A DNA stretch of 64,000 nt from an uncultured Alistipes sp. (GCF_949296715.1 NZ_CASFQD010000048.1:20402-84401), one strand, 5' to 3'; counted from the stretch's first letter, positions 15,850-23,944 are shown. Numbers and translations: made by a program. Notes: generated by a model from the letters alone, not told the origin.

Positions 15850-17778
15850 TTAAAAGTTCACATTCAGACCGCCCAGCACCGTAGCCCGCGGCATCGGGAA
15901 TCCGGCGTTGATCTCGTAGCGCTGCGCGAGCAGGTTTTCGCCACGGACAAAGATACGGAGATTTTTGCAGATGCGGAAACTTCCGCTCATGTTCCACAGC
16001 AGAAAATCCTCCTGCTCGTAGTGCCCCGCCCCGGCGACCACGACCGCCGTGTAGAGCCCGGCGACATACTGCACCCCGGTCGACAGCGACCAGCGGCCGT
16101 GCACGTAGTCGGCACCGACGTAGAGTTTGTGCTCGGGCGACGCCAGCACGGGATGCACCATGTCGAGCCAGCTGTAGTTGGCCGCAAGCGTCCAGTCGTC
16201 CGACGCCCGGAAGGTGAGGCTCGCCTCGACGCCGCGGTTCTCCACACGCCCCGTATTGACGTTAAGCGGGCGCCCGTCGACGGGCATGCGCACGATGAGG
16301 TTCTCGCCGTCGATATAATAGAGGTTGACGCCGTAGGAGAGCCGTCCGCCGAGGAGCCGCTGCGAGAAGGACACCTCGTAGCACCACAGCCGTTCGGGCT
16401 CCAGCGCGGGATTCGCCGGGGCGAACATGTAGAGCTCGCGGATCGTGGGGTAACGGAACCCCTTGCCGGCCGTGGCCTTCAGTTCGGCATCAGCCGCGGG
16501 GAAACGCCACGACAGACCCGCCTGCGGCACCCACTCCGTGCCGACGTGCGAATGGTGGTCGACGCGCACCCCGGCATCGAGCGTCAGCCGCGTGCCGATC
16601 GTCTGCCGGAAGTCGGCATAGGCCGCCACTTCGTGCTGCACCTTGTCGGCGAGCGTCTCCTCGTGCCCGTCCGCATAGCGGTTCCACGACACGCCGCCGA
16701 AGCGGAAATAATCCGCCCCGACCGTCAGCCGGTTGCCGCGGAAAAGCCGGATGCCCTGGTAGAGCGACAGGCCCAGCTGCCCGTCGCGCGAATAGAACCG
16801 GTAGTCGAGCGGCTCTTCGCCGGGGGCGTAGCCGTCGTTGATGCGGTGACGGCCCCAGTTGTAGAAGAGGCTCAAGGCGCCCGAGCTCCGCTCTCCGTCG
16901 TTCTCCACGACGACCGAGGCCGCGCCGCGCGTGATGTGCTGGTCGTTGTCCCGGAGCGGTTCGTAGACCGTCCCGGGGTTCGACGCGTCGAAATGCGTCA
17001 GGTTCACGTCGCCGCGCACGCGCCACGCCTCCGAGAGTTCGTACCCGACGCCGGCATAGCCACCGTACTGGCCGAATCCCATGTCGGTGCGGTGGCCGTC
17101 CGTGCGGTTGTACGAGGCCGTCACGACACTCGAAAAGCGCCCCTTGCGCACGCGGTTGGCAAATTCGGTCTGCAACGTATTGAACGACCCGCAGGCCGCC
17201 TGCAGGCTGTTGTGCACGCCCTCTTCGCGCTGCCGGCGCGTCACGATGTTGATGACGCCGCCCATGGCATTCGAGCCGTAGAGCACCGACGCCGGGCCGC
17301 GCAGCACCTCGACCCGCTCGGCCAGCAGCGACTGGCAGGCATCGGCAATGGGATGCCCCATCAGCCCCATGTACTGGGGATGGCCGTCGATGAGCACGAG
17401 CAGCCCCGTCGTGGGGACGCCCTCCTGCACCGGGCCGCCGATGCCGCGCAGCGACATCTGCCCGGCCGCACCGCCCGACACGCCGTAGCCCATCACGCCG
17501 CGTCCCGTGACGAAGAGCCCCGGAACCTGCTCGGCGAGCGTCGGCAGCAGCGAGGGTTCGTAGCTGCTTTCGATCCGTTCGCGCGAAACGACCGATACGG
17601 TCATCGGGAGGTGGCGGATATCCGTCCGCGTGCGCGAGCCCGTTACCACGACGCTGTCGATCGGATGCACCCCGGAGCGCTCCGTGTCGCCGGTTGCCGC
17701 GCCCATGTCGGCGCCGGCCGCCACCGTTGCGGCAAGCAGCGCCGCCAGCACAAGCATGTTTTTCAACAGCTCCTTCAT
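15850..17778 (-). CDS. TonB-dependent outer membrane receptor
   Basis: A 642-residue receptor. Signal peptide about 1-22 (MKELLKNMLVLAALLAATVA), a TonB-box-like IDSVVVTGSR at about 40-49, plug domain with PASVLYGSNAMGGVINIVT, then a 22-strand-type barrel ending in a terminal aromatic (GGLNVNF). Length fits a cobalamin/heme/siderophore-type (BtuB/FepA-like) receptor rather than the SusC family, which is near 1000 residues and starts with a carboxypeptidase-like domain. The start overlaps the DUF1893 stop by 4 bases (ATGA). An upstream in-frame extension runs through that gene and was rejected. Confidence 0.9.
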   Translation of the reverse strand: MKELLKNMLVLAALLAATVAAGADMGAATGDTERSGVHPIDSVVVTGSRTRTDIRHLPMTVSVVSRERIESSYEPSLLPTLAEQVPGLFVTGRGVMGYGVSGGAAGQMSLRGIGGPVQEGVPTTGLLVLIDGHPQYMGLMGHPIADACQSLLAERVEVLRGPASVLYGSNAMGGVINIVTRRQREEGVHNSLQAACGSFNTLQTEFANRVRKGRFSSVVTASYNRTDGHRTDMGFGQYGGYAGVGYELSEAWRVRGDVNLTHFDASNPGTVYEPLRDNDQHITRGAASVVVENDGERSSGALSLFYNWGRHRINDGYAPGEEPLDYRFYSRDGQLGLSLYQGIRLFRGNRLTVGADYFRFGGVSWNRYADGHEETLADKVQHEVAAYADFRQTIGTRLTLDAGVRVDHHSHVGTEWVPQAGLSWRFPAADAELKATAGKGFRYPTIRELYMFAPANPALEPERLWCYEVSFSQRLLGGRLSYGVNLYYIDGENLIVRMPVDGRPLNVNTGRVENRGVEASLTFRASDDWTLAANYSWLDMVHPVLASPEHKLYVGADYVHGRWSLSTGVQYVAGLYTAVVVAGAGHYEQEDFLLWNMSGSFRICKNLRIFVRGENLLAQRYEINAGFPMPRATVLGGLNVNF

Positions 17779-18206
17779 TGTTGCCCCGCGATGAACCTGC
17801 GGATCAGCGGCAGACACTCTTCGGCCGTGCGGCAGTCGCGGCACAGCGTCTCCACGGGGCACCAGCCCGTCTTTGCACGGTTGATGATGTGCGGGACCTC
17901 GAGCCCGTACTCCACGGGGATGTGCGCCGCGGCAAAGAGCCCGAGCGCCGGGGTGCTGACCACCTCCGCATAGACCCCGCGCACGCCGCCCAGCACCATG
18001 AGGGCCGCAGCCCCCTTGCCCACGACCTTGTCGGCAACACAGGCTCCGGAAAGGAAGGTCGCATCGGTCTCGAGCAGGCGGAAGAGGTCCTTCACGCCGC
18101 GCTCGCGGAATATGCGCGTCTCGGCCCCGTTGCGAATCACGCACGAGGCCTGCTCGTCGCGGAGCAGGTCGACCAGCTGCCGGCGCTCCGTTTCGTTCAG
18201 TTCCAT
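17775..18206 (-). CDS. DUF1893 domain protein
   Basis: A 143-residue protein of the DUF1893 family, a small cytidine-deaminase-like fold of unknown function. Family-like features are ASCVIRNG near the N terminus, SGACVADKVVGKGAAALMVLGGVRGVYAEVVS in the middle (given as parts: SGACVADKVVGKG and GVYAEVVS), and VPHIINRAKTGWCPVETL. Two extra cysteines near the C terminus (ETLCRDCRTAEEC) could bind a metal or be redox active. The ATG at 18206 is one base beyond the flavodoxin stop (TGATATG). A start at 18218 would overlap flavodoxin by 11 bases. Confidence 0.8.
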   Translation of the reverse strand: MELNETERRQLVDLLRDEQASCVIRNGAETRIFRERGVKDLFRLLETDATFLSGACVADKVVGKGAAALMVLGGVRGVYAEVVSTPALGLFAAAHIPVEYGLEVPHIINRAKTGWCPVETLCRDCRTAEECLPLIRRFIAGQQ

Positions 18207-18207
18207 A

Positions 18208-18783
18208 TCACTTCTCATCTTCGGAAAGTTTTACACCGCACTCCCGCAGCCAGCGCTCCACGGCCGCTGCGGCGCTGCCGGCCGAACCGCCGCGCACGGG
18301 AAGCCCCTTTTTCACCCCGGCATCCGGACAAAGCGCCCGGATATCCGCCTCGCTGCGGCCCATGCCGCTGCCGCCGTGCGTCATGAAGGGCAGGAGGGTC
18401 TTGCCCGCAAAGTCATGCGACGAGAGGAACGTCGCCACGGGAGGCGCCATGGTGCCCCACCAGCAGGGCGAGCCGACAAAGATCAGGTCGTAGCCCGCCA
18501 GATCGACCGTGTCGCCCCGCAGGGCGGGCCGCTTGCCGGCGGCAATTTCGCGGCGGGCCTGCTCGACGACCGTGTCGTAATCGGTCGGGTAGGCCTCGGC
18601 GGGGCATATCTTAAAGAGATCGGCACCCGCCTGCCGGGCAATCTCCGCCGCAAGGCGGCGTGTGTTGCCGCTGTGGGAGAAGTAGACGACGAGTGCCTTC
18701 CGGCCCGAGGCCGCACGGGCTTCGGAGGAGCCGCCGCCCAATGTCAGGGCTACGAAGGTCAGCAGTACGGAAAATGTTTTCAT
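18208..18783 (-). CDS. Exported flavodoxin
   Basis: A 191-residue flavodoxin-type protein with an N-terminal signal-like segment (MKTFSVLLTFVALTLGGGSS, Ala-rich to residue 25). The FMN phosphate loop is VVYFSHSGNTRRLA (about 33-46) and the isoalloxazine loop is VGSPCWWGTMAPPV. Most flavodoxins are cytosolic, so the leader, if functional, places an FMN electron carrier in the periplasm. It is the first gene of the five-gene operon with DUF1893, the TonB receptor, ECF S component and aldo/keto reductase. A TAnnTTTG box lies 28 bases upstream. Confidence 0.88.
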   Translation of the reverse strand: MKTFSVLLTFVALTLGGGSSEARAASGRKALVVYFSHSGNTRRLAAEIARQAGADLFKICPAEAYPTDYDTVVEQARREIAAGKRPALRGDTVDLAGYDLIFVGSPCWWGTMAPPVATFLSSHDFAGKTLLPFMTHGGSGMGRSEADIRALCPDAGVKKGLPVRGGSAGSAAAAVERWLRECGVKLSEDEK

Positions 18784-18810
18784 GTGTCGTTATTCTGTTT
18801 GTTCACACGA

Positions 18811-18818
18811 CAAAGGTA
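18811..18818 (-). promoter_or_regulatory. -7 promoter box for the flavodoxin operon
   Basis: Minus strand TACCTTTG matches TAnnTTTG, 28 bases upstream of the flavodoxin ATG. The short leader leaves no room for a riboswitch. Confidence 0.6.
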
Positions 18819-18870
18819 GGGGATTCCCGCCGCACAGACACCATACGGATTCCAGGAACTCTTACCATTA

Positions 18871-18987
18871 TTACGGGTCAATAGCCGAAACGCCGCACGG
18901 CCAGCCCCTCTTGCCGGCGAAGCCTTCGCAGCCGAACGACACGGCGCTCACCCGCAGGTTCGTGCGGCCCAATGTACGGTATTCCAT
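18871..18987 (-). pseudogene. 5' remnant of an aldo/keto reductase
   Basis: From ATG 18987 the minus strand encodes MEYRTLGRTNLRVSAVSFG followed by CEGFAGK, which is the textbook N terminus of an aldo/keto reductase, including the FGCEGF motif of ferredoxin-tailed members. After about 27 codons the similarity stops (RGWPCGVSAIDP) and a stop codon follows at 18871. The rest of the roughly 300-codon gene is missing. It lies between the AraC gene at 19080 and the flavodoxin promoter. Most likely a deletion joined the start of a lost reductase gene to the flavodoxin operon promoter region. Confidence 0.7.
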
Positions 18988-19061
18988 AACTCGATGATTG
19001 ATCGCCTCCGCCCGGCATGCGTCACGGCGCAACCGGTGCGGAGACACGTACAAAAATAGCG

Positions 19062-19095
19062 AAAAAATCCTCCGGACGGTCAGTTGACCGTCCGG
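19062..19095 (-). terminator. Intrinsic terminator overlapping the end of the AraC gene
   Basis: CCGGACGGTCA / TGACCGTCCGG form an 11-bp perfect stem with a 2-base nominal loop. On the minus strand it is followed by AGGATTTTTTCG. The stem includes the stop codon (19082-19080) and the last codons of the AraC gene. Confidence 0.8.
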
Positions 19096-19982
19096 TATTC
19101 GTTCGGCGAGCAGCCGACCGCCTGCTTGAAGAACCGCGTGAAGTGCGCCGGATACTTGAATCCCAGACAATAAGCGACATCACTCACCGACCGGCGCCGG
19201 TCGAAGAGCAGTTCCTTCGCCATGTCGATCAGCTTCAGGCGGATGTGCTCCTGCGCCGTGCGGCCCGTCTCGCGCTTGACCAGATCGCCGAAGTAGTTGG
19301 GCGAGAGGCAGAGCTCCCCGGCGCAGTACTGCACCGTAGGCAGTCCGACGGTCTGCGGCCGGTCCGAACGGAAATAGTCGTTCAGGATACGTTCGAAACG
19401 CACGAGGATATCCTTGTTGGCCACGTTGCTGCGCGTGAGGAACTGCCGGTCGTAGAAGCGCGTGCAGTAGTTGAGCAGCATCTCGATGTTGTTGACGATG
19501 AGCGTGCGGCTGTGCTGGTCGATGGCGTGCTGCAGCTCGTGTGAGATGTTGCGCAGGCACTCGACGACCGTCTGCCGCTCCTGGTCCGAGAGGTGCAGCG
19601 CCTCGCGTACCTCGTAGGAGAAGAAGGTGTAGCGGCCGATGTTGCGTCCGAGCTCCGTGCCGCGCAGCAGGTCGGGGTGGAAGAGCAGCGCCCAGCCCCG
19701 CGGACGATGCGCCTGCCCGTCGTCCTTCACGCCGAAGAGCTGTCCGGGCGCCAGGCAGACCAGCGTCCCGGCCTGATAGTCGTAGGTCTGACGGCCGTAA
19801 ATGAGATTGCCGCAGTTCACCTCCTTGAGGAAGACGGCGTAGAAGCCGAACATGCGCAGCCCCGACCGCACGTCCGTTTGCAGCTGCGAAAAATCCACCA
19901 CGCTGACCAGCGGGTGCAGGGTCTCGACCCCCATGAGGTCGTTGTACTGGAATACATGATCCAGATGCAGAATGGTATCCAT
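19080..19982 (-). CDS. AraC-family transcriptional regulator (paralogue 1)
   Basis: A 300-residue regulator: N-terminal cupin-like sensing half (about 1-160, including TLVCLAPGQLFGV), then a C-terminal pair of helix-turn-helices (about 205-300, with LCLSPNYFGDLVKRETGRTA and VAYCLGFKYPAHFTRFFKQ). The start at 19982 matches the paralogue at 22924, which begins with the same xxILHLDHVxQYN pattern. The two proteins are roughly three-quarters identical by eye. It is transcribed away from the YbjN/protease cassette and precedes the aldo/keto remnant and flavodoxin operon, so redox-gene control is a reasonable guess. Confidence 0.92.
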   Translation of the reverse strand: MDTILHLDHVFQYNDLMGVETLHPLVSVVDFSQLQTDVRSGLRMFGFYAVFLKEVNCGNLIYGRQTYDYQAGTLVCLAPGQLFGVKDDGQAHRPRGWALLFHPDLLRGTELGRNIGRYTFFSYEVREALHLSDQERQTVVECLRNISHELQHAIDQHSRTLIVNNIEMLLNYCTRFYDRQFLTRSNVANKDILVRFERILNDYFRSDRPQTVGLPTVQYCAGELCLSPNYFGDLVKRETGRTAQEHIRLKLIDMAKELLFDRRRSVSDVAYCLGFKYPAHFTRFFKQAVGCSPNEYRTVN

Positions 19983-20062
19983 CGTGTTCCGGCCGGGGGG
20001 ATGCGTCGCCGCACGCCGGACCCGCTTCCGTGTCCGCTGCGCCGGTTCCGTTCCCGACACTG

Positions 20063-20070
20063 CAAAATTA
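20063..20070 (-). promoter_or_regulatory. -7 promoter box for AraC paralogue 1
   Basis: Minus strand TAATTTTG matches TAnnTTTG, about 80 bases upstream of the AraC start at 19982. Confidence 0.5.
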
Positions 20071-20354
20071 CGCAGACGCCCGTTCCCGCGATGATACGGA
20101 TCACGGTTTTAGTTACCCGAATTACCTGCCGCGCCCGGAAAACGGCCGCGCGGAGCCGCCTGTCCCAGATTTCGGTCTGCCGCTCCCCGATTCTGCATGC
20201 CGTCTCTCCCGATTCCGCCTGCCGCCCCTCACGGCCGGAAGCATACACGGGGAAAAGCCGACAAATCCGACACTTTCGGCGACAGGGCGCACACCCCGCG
20301 GGGCACATTCCGACAAAACCGGATTGCGGATTTCGCATTTCAGGCTTTTCTTCG

Positions 20355-20362
20355 TATATTTG
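20355..20362 (+). promoter_or_regulatory. -7 promoter box for the YbjN/protease operon
   Basis: TATATTTG matches TAnnTTTG and lies 75 bases before the ATG at 20437, which supports that start over in-frame codons further upstream. Confidence 0.6.
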
Positions 20363-20436
20363 TTAACGGGAAACCGTTGCAGGACCGCTCCACGGAACCG
20401 CAGCGGCGCACCCGGCACGAAACCACCCGGTCCATT

Positions 20437-21777
20437 ATGAAACTCACGCATTCATTTTTCGCCCCGGCTCTCGACTCCACGCAGAGCACCGTCGATACGG
20501 AAGCCCTCGACCGGAGCATCGACCTCTACAACGGGAAACAATACCTCGAGGCGCTGCACACGCTGCTCGACTTCCTGAATCCGGCATTCCGCGGCAAATA
20601 CGGCAACGCCGACGGCACGCAGTTCCGCATTCCGCACGGTTCGATCCTGGTCGACATCCTCGTCCGCGACGACCGGCTGCATATCGGCGCCGACTTCCTG
20701 AAGCTCCCCGAAAAGGGCCGCGTGGCCATGCTCCGGCAGGTGTGCGACCTGTCGCTCAACAACCTGCTGCTGCCGCGCTTCCGCAAGGAGGGCGACCGCC
20801 TCCGAATGGAGTACACGTGCCCGCTGTCGCAGAGCCATCCCCACAAGCTCTACTTCATCCTGCGCAACATCTGCCACGTGGGCGACCGCTACGACGACGA
20901 GTTCCGCACGAAATTCAAGGCCGTGCGCTGCTACGAACCCCGCGTCACGCCCTATGCGGAGGCGGAGGTGGAGCGCCTGCACGAGGCGGTCGTGCAGACC
21001 TGCCGCGAGACGCTCGACGCCGTGCGCGAATATGAGACCGAGCGCAAATACGGCTATGCGTGGTGCATAATCGACACGGCGCTCTACAAAATCGCCTACA
21101 TCGCCCATCCGCAGGGGCAGCTGATGAACGACCTGGACAAGGCCGTGGACGACATGGACCGCGAACTGCCCGTGGCCGAGCTGGTGACCAAAGGCAAGGC
21201 CTTCCTCGAACGGATGCGCGACATGCCGCGCGAGGAGCTGGCCGCCAATCTCTACTATGTCGACACGCTCGTCTCGACGAAGCGGCGCTCGTCGCTCGGC
21301 AACGTGCAGGAGAACCTGAAGGATATCTACAACGAGGCCACCGATGCCATCCAAATCAAGGATTTCGAGCGCAGCGCCGTGCGGATTCTCTACAAGCTCT
21401 ATGAGATGTACTACTACATCGACGTGCAGGACGACCTGAATGCGCTTGTGGTGCGGGCCCTCAGGGAGTCAGCCAACAAGCCGATGGAGGAGGCCTCGGC
21501 CATCCTCTACGAGGCGGTCGGGAACATCATGGACGGCGAACTGGAGCCGGAATGGGACGCGCCCGGAGATGGGGCCGACGGCAATGCCCCGGGCGGCAGT
21601 GCCGACGAGGCCGCCGAAGCGGCACGGGCCGCAGCCGCCGCCATGAGCGGCCGGATTGCCGACATGCAGACCCGCATGCAGGAGGCGCTCGGGCGGGGCG
21701 ACACGGCGGAATACATGCGGCTGGTCACGGAGTTCCAGCAGCTGGTGATGCGCCCGGAGGACGGGAATACGAAATAA
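20437..21777 (+). CDS. YbjN/type III secretion chaperone-like protein of unknown function
   Basis: A 446-residue soluble protein with no signal peptide or membrane helix. Residues about 20-150 resemble the YbjN/Tir-chaperone fold: SILVDILVRDDRLHIGADFL, then LPEKGRVAMLRQVCDLSLNN, then alternating strands and a terminal helix. The middle (about 165-375) is all-helical and acidic. The C-terminal 75 residues are Ala/Gly-rich and end in a short helix (RIADMQTRMQEALGRGDTAEYM). I do not recognise a named family for the full length. It is followed after 20 bases by a cytosolic protease that ends in a similar YbjN-like domain, suggesting the two proteins interact. Confidence 0.75.
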   Translation: MKLTHSFFAPALDSTQSTVDTEALDRSIDLYNGKQYLEALHTLLDFLNPAFRGKYGNADGTQFRIPHGSILVDILVRDDRLHIGADFLKLPEKGRVAMLRQVCDLSLNNLLLPRFRKEGDRLRMEYTCPLSQSHPHKLYFILRNICHVGDRYDDEFRTKFKAVRCYEPRVTPYAEAEVERLHEAVVQTCRETLDAVREYETERKYGYAWCIIDTALYKIAYIAHPQGQLMNDLDKAVDDMDRELPVAELVTKGKAFLERMRDMPREELAANLYYVDTLVSTKRRSSLGNVQENLKDIYNEATDAIQIKDFERSAVRILYKLYEMYYYIDVQDDLNALVVRALRESANKPMEEASAILYEAVGNIMDGELEPEWDAPGDGADGNAPGGSADEAAEAARAAAAAMSGRIADMQTRMQEALGRGDTAEYMRLVTEFQQLVMRPEDGNTK

Positions 21778-21797
21778 ACGAAGCAAAGCAGACGACA

Positions 21798-22883
21798 ATG
21801 GAACGCGAAAAGAGTTACAGGACAGTATTCAAGGTGACCCATTCGGGCGGATCGGGGAGTTGCTTCTACCTGAAGCGCCACGGCCTCTTCGTCACAAACT
21901 ACCACGTCGTGGAGGGATACCGCGAGGTCGCCATCCAGGACAACGGCCGCAACCCCCATGCGGCGCGCGTCGTGCTGGTCAACCCGACGCTGGACATCGC
22001 GCTGCTCGCGGCCGAGGGCGACTTTTCGGAGCTGCCCGAGATACGGCTCGCCGCGGACGACTCGCTGACGATCGGCCGCAAGGTCTACGTGGCGGGCTAT
22101 CCCTACGGCATGCCCTTCACCACGACCGAAGGCACGGTCTCCTCGCCCAAACAGCTCATGGACGGCAAATATTACATCCAGACCGATGCGGCGGTCAACC
22201 CGGGCAACTCGGGCGGTCCGATGTTCGACGAGGAGGGCGAAGTCGTGGGCGTCACGGTGAGCAAGTTCACGCAGGCCGACAACATGGGCTTCGGCATCCG
22301 CGTCGAGGCGCTGCGCCGGCTGCTCGAGACGATCGACGGACTGGACCGCACGCGCTATCAGGTGCAGTGCGGCAGCTGCGACACGCTCATCGCCGACGAA
22401 GAGGAGGAGTACTGCACCTCGTGCGGCGACAAACTCCCCGATGGGGTCTTCGAGGTGCACGAACTTTCACCGCTGGACCGCTTCGTCGAGAGCGCCATCG
22501 AACGGATGGGCATCAATCCCGTGCTGGCGCGCGACGGCTACGACTCGTGGCTCTTCCACAAGGGGAGTTCCGAAATCCGCATCTTCGTCTACGAGGAGAG
22601 CTACCTCTTCGCCACGTCGCCAATCAACCTGCTGCCCAGGAAAGAGGTCGAGCCCGTGCTCGACTACATGCTCTCGGAGGATTTCGGCCCCTACAAGCTC
22701 GGAATCGAGGGGCGGCAGATCTACATCGCCTACCGCATCCACCTCTCGGACATCACCCCCGAGTCGGAGGAGGAGATACGCCGCAACCTGGTCAACCTGG
22801 CGCTGCAGGCCGACGAGATGGACAACATGCTCGTCGAGCGCTTCGGCTGCGAATTTTCGGAATACTCGAAAACCGACGCCTGA
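21798..22883 (+). CDS. Cytosolic trypsin-like (S1C) protease with zinc ribbon and YbjN-like tail
   Basis: A 361-residue protein. Residues about 8-180 form a chymotrypsin/HtrA-type protease with a complete triad: His in TNYHVVEG, Asp in NPTLDIALL, Ser in NPGNSGGPMFDE. There is no signal peptide or anchor, so unlike DegP/DegQ it should stay in the cytosol, and the usual PDZ domain is absent. A zinc ribbon follows (CGSCDTLIADEEEEYCTSCG, about 195-214). The C-terminal 130 residues look like a YbjN/chaperone fold (EIRIFVYEESYLFATSPINL and IYIAYRIHLSD). It lies 20 bases after the YbjN-like gene. Substrate and role are unknown. Confidence 0.85.
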   Translation: MEREKSYRTVFKVTHSGGSGSCFYLKRHGLFVTNYHVVEGYREVAIQDNGRNPHAARVVLVNPTLDIALLAAEGDFSELPEIRLAADDSLTIGRKVYVAGYPYGMPFTTTEGTVSSPKQLMDGKYYIQTDAAVNPGNSGGPMFDEEGEVVGVTVSKFTQADNMGFGIRVEALRRLLETIDGLDRTRYQVQCGSCDTLIADEEEEYCTSCGDKLPDGVFEVHELSPLDRFVESAIERMGINPVLARDGYDSWLFHKGSSEIRIFVYEESYLFATSPINLLPRKEVEPVLDYMLSEDFGPYKLGIEGRQIYIAYRIHLSDITPESEEEIRRNLVNLALQADEMDNMLVERFGCEFSEYSKTDA

Positions 22884-22923
22884 CGCCCCTGCCGCATGCG
22901 CCGACACGAAAAAAGACACCGCT

Positions 22924-23823
22924 ATGAACCGCATCCTGCATCTGGACCATGTCCGGCAATACAACGAGCTGCTGCAGGTGGAGACGCTCCACCCGCTGGT
23001 CGGCGTCATCGACTTCGCACAGTGCCGGCCCACGGAGCACATCCGTTTCTGCTTCGGCTTCTACGCCATCTTCCTCAAGGAGGTGCGGTGCGGCGACCTC
23101 ATCTACGGACGCAGCACCTACGACTACCAGGAGGGGACACTCGTCTGCCTGGCGCCGGGGCAGTGCATCGGCGTGGACAACCGGGGCGTGAAGTTCCAGC
23201 CCAAGGGGTGGGCGCTGCTCTTCCATCCCGACCTGCTGCGCGGCACGCAGCTCGGGCGCGACATCCGCCGCTACACCTTCTTCTCCTACGAGGTGAACGA
23301 GGCGCTGCACCTCTCGGAGCAGGAGCGGCACACGGTAGTCGACTGTCTTCAAAATATCCGCCACGAGTTGCAGCAGCCCGCCGACCGGCACAGCCGCACG
23401 CTCATCGTCAACAACATCGAGATGCTGCTCAACTACTGCACGCGCTTCTACGACCGGCAGTTCATCACGCGCAGCCAGATCGCCAACAAGGACATCCTCG
23501 CCCGCTTCGAGCGCATCCTCGACGACTATTTCCGCTCGGACCGTCCGCAGACCGTCGGGCTGCCCACGGTGCAGTACTGCGCCGGCGAGCTGCACCTCTC
23601 GCCCAACTACTTCGGCGACCTGATCAAGCGCGAGACGGGCCGCACGGCGCAGGAGCACATCCAGCTGCGCCTGATCGACGCGGCAAAGGAGCGGATTGCG
23701 GACAGCAGCCGGCAAATCGGCGACGTGGCCTGCGAACTGGGGTTCAAGTACCCACAGCACTTCACACGCCTGTTCAAGAAGATTACTGGCCGCACGCCCA
23801 ACGAGTACCGCAGGACGGTCTGA
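22924..23823 (+). CDS. AraC-family transcriptional regulator (paralogue 2)
   Basis: A 299-residue AraC regulator with an N-terminal cupin-like half and two C-terminal helix-turn-helices (LHLSPNYFGDLIKRETGRTA, then LGFKYPQHFTRLFKK). It is highly similar to the gene at 19080 along its whole length, with identical blocks such as GWALLFHPDLLRGT, YTFFSYEV and NNIEMLLNYCTRFYDRQF. It starts 40 bases after the protease gene with no promoter box visible in the gap, so it may be the third gene of that operon. It converges on the aldo/keto reductase gene at 23945 across a terminator hairpin. Confidence 0.92.
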   Translation: MNRILHLDHVRQYNELLQVETLHPLVGVIDFAQCRPTEHIRFCFGFYAIFLKEVRCGDLIYGRSTYDYQEGTLVCLAPGQCIGVDNRGVKFQPKGWALLFHPDLLRGTQLGRDIRRYTFFSYEVNEALHLSEQERHTVVDCLQNIRHELQQPADRHSRTLIVNNIEMLLNYCTRFYDRQFITRSQIANKDILARFERILDDYFRSDRPQTVGLPTVQYCAGELHLSPNYFGDLIKRETGRTAQEHIQLRLIDAAKERIADSSRQIGDVACELGFKYPQHFTRLFKKITGRTPNEYRRTV

Positions 23824-23850
23824 CCCGCACGGGCGGGGCAGAGACGAAGA

Positions 23851-23887
23851 AGTCCCGACCTCCGAAACCGGAGATCGGGACTTTCTT
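23851..23887. terminator. Bidirectional hairpin between convergent AraC and aldo/keto reductase genes
   Basis: AGTCCCGA...TCGGGACT outer arms with an inner CTCCG/CGGAG pairing, followed by TTTCTT on the plus strand and TTCTTCG on the minus strand. Confidence 0.75.
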
Positions 23888-23944
23888 CAAGACACGGGCG
23901 CGCCGGAGCGGCCGGGGAGGCCGAATGGGCACCACGGCCGGGTG

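Larger units (their letters stand above)
19983..20436. other. Divergent promoter region with short imperfect repeats
   Basis: This 454-base gap separates the leftward AraC gene from the rightward YbjN-like gene. It holds one promoter box for each direction (20063-20070 minus, 20355-20362 plus). Around 20166-20230 there are about three imperfect copies of a 21-base unit of the form CCGATTC-GC-TGCCG-C-C. Open frames crossing it are not family-like. No RNA gene was recognised. Confidence 0.5.
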
